DNA from: Actinomycetota bacterium
GTDB lineage: Bacteria; Actinomycetota; Humimicrobiia; Humimicrobiales; Humimicrobiaceae
Assembly (NCBI GenBank): GCA_023488645.1
Contig: JAMDDL010000013.1
Span: 1-9,928 of the forward strand
DNA: 9,928 nucleotides
Reading direction: 5' to 3'
Position 1 is the first letter of the stretch. Every line of letters starts with the position of its first letter. A program made the translations under genes and the position numbers. The notes beneath the pieces were generated by a model that saw only the letters and a program-made list of their open reading frames with translations, searched no databases and had not been told where the DNA came from. Of the stretch, positions 8,412 through 9,928 are shown piece after piece.

Positions 8412-9290
8412 ATGAAAGAGAAATATAAAATAAAATTAATTATAATAACAGGTTTATCCGGAGCTGGAAAATCTGAAGCATTAAAATATTTTGAGGATGC
8501 AGGTTATTACTGCATAGATAATCTGCCTGCGCAACTGATTTTAAATCTCATAGATTCTTTTACTGAAAGTGATAAAAAAATTGACAGGATTGCACTTGCT
8601 ATTGATTTAAGAAGCGGATATTTTTTTGATGAGATATATAAATCGCTTGAAAAAATTAAGGGACTGGGTATAAATTATAAGATTTTGTTTCTTGAAGCTT
8701 CAAAAAGTGTACTTATAAAAAGATTTTCACTGACAAGAAGAAAGCATCCTCTGGTCGAAGACGGCAATCTTGATCTTGGGATACAGAAGGAAATTGAAAA
8801 GATGCATAACCTTCGCGAAATTTCTGATCTGATTATTGATACCACACTGCTTTCTCCAAAAGAATTAAGAATGGCAATCACAGATAATTTAATGAGTGAA
8901 ACTGAAAAAAAAAGTCAGATTCAGATTTCGGTGATTTCTTTCGGATACAAATATGGTATTCCCCAAAATGTTGATATTATAATGGATGTGAGGTTTCTTC
9001 CCAATCCTTTTTACGATGAAAATTTAAGGGATTTAAACGGAGAAGATAAAGAAGTTATACATTATGTTTTAAACAGAGAGGAAACCAAAGAATTTTTAAT
9101 GATGTTTGAAAAACTTCTGGATTTTCTGATTCCGAATTATATTGAAGAAGGTAAAAGCTATCTTGGTATAGGAATAGGCTGTACAGGAGGAAGACACAGA
9201 TCTGTTGTAATTTCTGAACGGATTTATGAATATTTAAAAGTAAGGCGATATTCTGTAAAACTTTTACATAGAGATATTGCAAAAGAATAA
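8412..9290 (+). CDS. rapZ: RapZ/YvcJ family nucleotide-binding protein
   Basis: The 292 aa protein carries the family hallmarks. Walker A GLSGAGKS (residues 14-21) is followed by an A-G-Y-Y-C-I-D-N-L-P block (30-39), then the Walker B-like A-I-D-L-R-S-G (63-69) and an F-L-E-A-S...R-F-S-x-T-R-R-K-H-P-L segment. The C-terminal domain holds S-F-G-Y-K-Y-G-x-P, D-V-R-F-L-P-N-P and GCTGGRHRS (256-264). In enterobacteria RapZ binds the GlmZ/GlmY small RNAs to control glucosamine-6-phosphate synthase; in Gram-positive bacteria the orthologue YvcJ hydrolyses nucleotides and has less defined roles, including in competence. The sequence alone does not show which applies here. It usually heads a rapZ-yvcK-whiA cluster, but the next gene here is gap. 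The 77-base upstream gap has no Shine-Dalgarno and only a weak bulged hairpin (8358-8380). Confidence 0.96.
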   Translation: MKEKYKIKLIIITGLSGAGKSEALKYFEDAGYYCIDNLPAQLILNLIDSFTESDKKIDRIALAIDLRSGYFFDEIYKSLEKIKGLGINYKILFLEASKSVLIKRFSLTRRKHPLVEDGNLDLGIQKEIEKMHNLREISDLIIDTTLLSPKELRMAITDNLMSETEKKSQIQISVISFGYKYGIPQNVDIIMDVRFLPNPFYDENLRDLNGEDKEVIHYVLNREETKEFLMMFEKLLDFLIPNYIEEGKSYLGIGIGCTGGRHRSVVISERIYEYLKVRRYSVKLLHRDIAKE

Positions 9291-9297
9291 AACTTAT

Positions 9298-9326
9298 TTG
9301 TTTTAATTACCGGATTTTTATATAAT
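9298..9326 (+). promoter_or_regulatory. gap: Promoter-like element in the rapZ-gap spacer
   Basis: A perfect -10 hexamer TATAAT (9321-9326) lies 17 bases after ttgttt (9298-9303), which matches only the TTG of the -35 consensus. In such AT-rich DNA a TATAAT by chance is likely, and the same bases sit in the possible terminator at 9311-9345, so the two readings compete. If real, it would give gap a leader of roughly 150 bases. Confidence 0.28.
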
Positions 9327-9345
9327 CTTATATTCCGTTTTTTTT
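9311..9345 (+). terminator. Possible intrinsic terminator after rapZ
   Basis: The arms cgga (9311-9314) and tccg (9334-9337) enclose an inner atata/tatat stem, with a bulge of five T's on the left side. An uninterrupted run of eight T's follows (9338-9345). The T-run and the position 20 bases after the rapZ stop favour a terminator. The short, bulged and mostly AU stem weakens the case. Confidence 0.38.
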
Positions 9346-9363
9346 GGATTTAATAATGGATAA

Positions 9364-9418
9364 TTAAACTATTTTGGTTTAAATTGTTATAAATTTGTTA
9401 CAGTATGCTTGACCTGTA
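9364..9418. promoter_or_regulatory. Two short inverted repeats upstream of gap
   Basis: The first repeat is TTAAAC-N7-GTTTAA (9364-9382) and the second is TACAG-N10-CTGTA (9399-9418). Both are perfect in their arms and lie within 120 bases of the gap start, where an operator or leader structure would be expected. The arms are only 5-6 bases in AT-rich DNA, so chance is a serious alternative. They do not match an operator I can name. A TTGACC at 9409-9414 overlaps the second repeat but has no good -10 at normal spacing. Confidence 0.22.
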
Positions 9419-9471
9419 GATTTGATATTAAAAAAGAATAATTTAAAAAATAAATTATTATGTTAATGAAT

Positions 9472-9477
9472 GGGAGG
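9472..9477 (+). promoter_or_regulatory. gap: Strong Shine-Dalgarno of gap
   Basis: GGGAGG lies 4 bases before the ATG at 9482 and fixes the gap start. It is the only clear purine-rich ribosome-binding site in the window. The starts of coaE, uvrB, uvrA, uvrC, the membrane protein and rapZ lack one, which fits gap being highly expressed. Confidence 0.85.
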
Positions 9478-9481
9478 AAAA

Positions 9482-9928
9482 ATGGCAATCAAAGTTGGAA
9501 TTAATGGTTTTGGCAGAATAGGCAGAATTACCTTAAGAACAATCTTAAAATATGATAAAGATAAAGATATTGATATCGTGGCAATCAATGATCTGGCAGA
9601 TGCAAAAACACTGGCGCTGCTGTTAAAATATGACTCAGTTTTCAGACCGCTTGAAAATGAAATAACGGCAGGGGATGATTTTATTGCAATTGATGGTAAA
9701 AAAATTCCTGTAACTATGCATAAGGATCCTGCTGAACTTCCATGGAAGGAAAAAGGTGTCGAAGTTTGTATTGAGTCCACGGGAAAATTCAGAAAAAAAG
9801 AGGAAGTTCAGAAACATCTGGATGCAGGTGCTAAAAAAGTTATAGTTACTGTTCCAATGAAAGGCAATGGAGCAGATGCTACAATAGTTTTGGGTGTAAA
9901 TGAAGAAGCATATGATAAGTCAAAGCAT
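9482..9928 (+). CDS. gap: Glyceraldehyde-3-phosphate dehydrogenase, N-terminal part (3' end outside window)
   Basis: This is the glycolytic enzyme that oxidises and phosphorylates glyceraldehyde-3-phosphate to 1,3-bisphosphoglycerate in the cytosol. The first 149 codons are open to the right edge. The N-terminal Rossmann motif G-I-N-G-F-G-R-I-G-R (residues 6-15) and A-I-N-D-L (34-38) are clear; Asp37 after the second strand is the residue that favours NAD over NADP. Further family blocks are L-L-K-Y-D-S (47-52), a central E-S-T-G and G-A-K-K-V-I-V-T-V-P. The cut falls just before the expected S-N-A-S-C-T-T-N active-site segment, so the catalytic Cys is not seen. One oddity is that K-Y-D-S-V-F is followed by R-P-L, where a Gly is usual. 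In actinobacteria gap often heads gap-pgk-tpiA. The start is set by the Shine-Dalgarno at 9472. Confidence 0.96.
   Translation, partial: MAIKVGINGFGRIGRITLRTILKYDKDKDIDIVAINDLADAKTLALLLKYDSVFRPLENEITAGDDFIAIDGKKIPVTMHKDPAELPWKEKGVEVCIESTGKFRKKEEVQKHLDAGAKKVIVTVPMKGNGADATIVLGVNEEAYDKSKH

Noticed and set aside
9409..9414. TTGACC as the -35 box of a gap promoter
   Set aside because: At 16-19 bases downstream there are only A-rich hexamers with no match to TATAAT, so no promoter pair can be made.
1..9928. Mobile elements, CRISPR arrays, tRNA/rRNA genes or a novel defence system
   Set aside because: I saw no transposase, regular spaced repeats, tRNA-like cloverleaf or unexplained gene. Nearly all the sequence is accounted for by recognised housekeeping genes.

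Overview
This is an AT-rich bacterial chromosomal segment (about 30% G+C judged by eye, not computed) of housekeeping genes, all on the + strand and tightly packed. In order it holds: the C-terminal end of rpsA (ribosomal protein S1, cut by the left edge); coaE (dephospho-CoA kinase); uvrB, uvrA and uvrC (the complete UvrABC nucleotide excision nuclease); a small four-helix membrane protein of the YvlD / 'phage holin family' type; rapZ (YvcJ-type P-loop nucleotide-binding protein); and the first 149 codons of gap (glyceraldehyde-3-phosphate dehydrogenase), cut by the right edge just before the catalytic cysteine.

The order rpsA-coaE-uvrB-uvrA-uvrC-rapZ-gap is the conserved backbone seen in Actinobacteriota, where it usually reads rpsA, coaE, uvrB, uvrA, uvrC, rapZ, yvcK, whiA, gap, pgk, tpiA. 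The strong AT bias is unlike most actinobacteria, so a deep-branching low-GC actinobacterial lineage (for example of the Humimicrobiia type) is my best inference. A low-GC Firmicute-like organism is the alternative. No rRNA marker is present to settle it.

By region: 1-256 is the S1 tail, followed by a hairpin that looks like an intrinsic terminator (about 316-358). From 387 to 7929 lie coaE and the three repair genes, with gaps of 66 and 114 bases before uvrB and uvrA and a 29-base overlap between uvrA and uvrC. The membrane protein starts 6 bases after uvrC, and rapZ follows after 77 bases. The 191-base rapZ-gap spacer (9291-9481) is the longest gene-free stretch. It holds a possible terminator, a promoter-like element and two short inverted repeats. 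No stretch above 300 bases lacks a gene.

Functionally, UvrA and UvrB find damage, UvrB verifies it, and UvrC makes both incisions. All three carry their full sets of diagnostic residues. The other genes (CoA synthesis, translation, RapZ, glycolysis) are neighbours by conserved synteny rather than by shared pathway. I found no mobile element, CRISPR array, tRNA or clearly novel system. The points most worth a second look are the missing yvcK-whiA pair between rapZ and gap, the divergent CoaE, and the lack of Shine-Dalgarno sequences at every start except gap.
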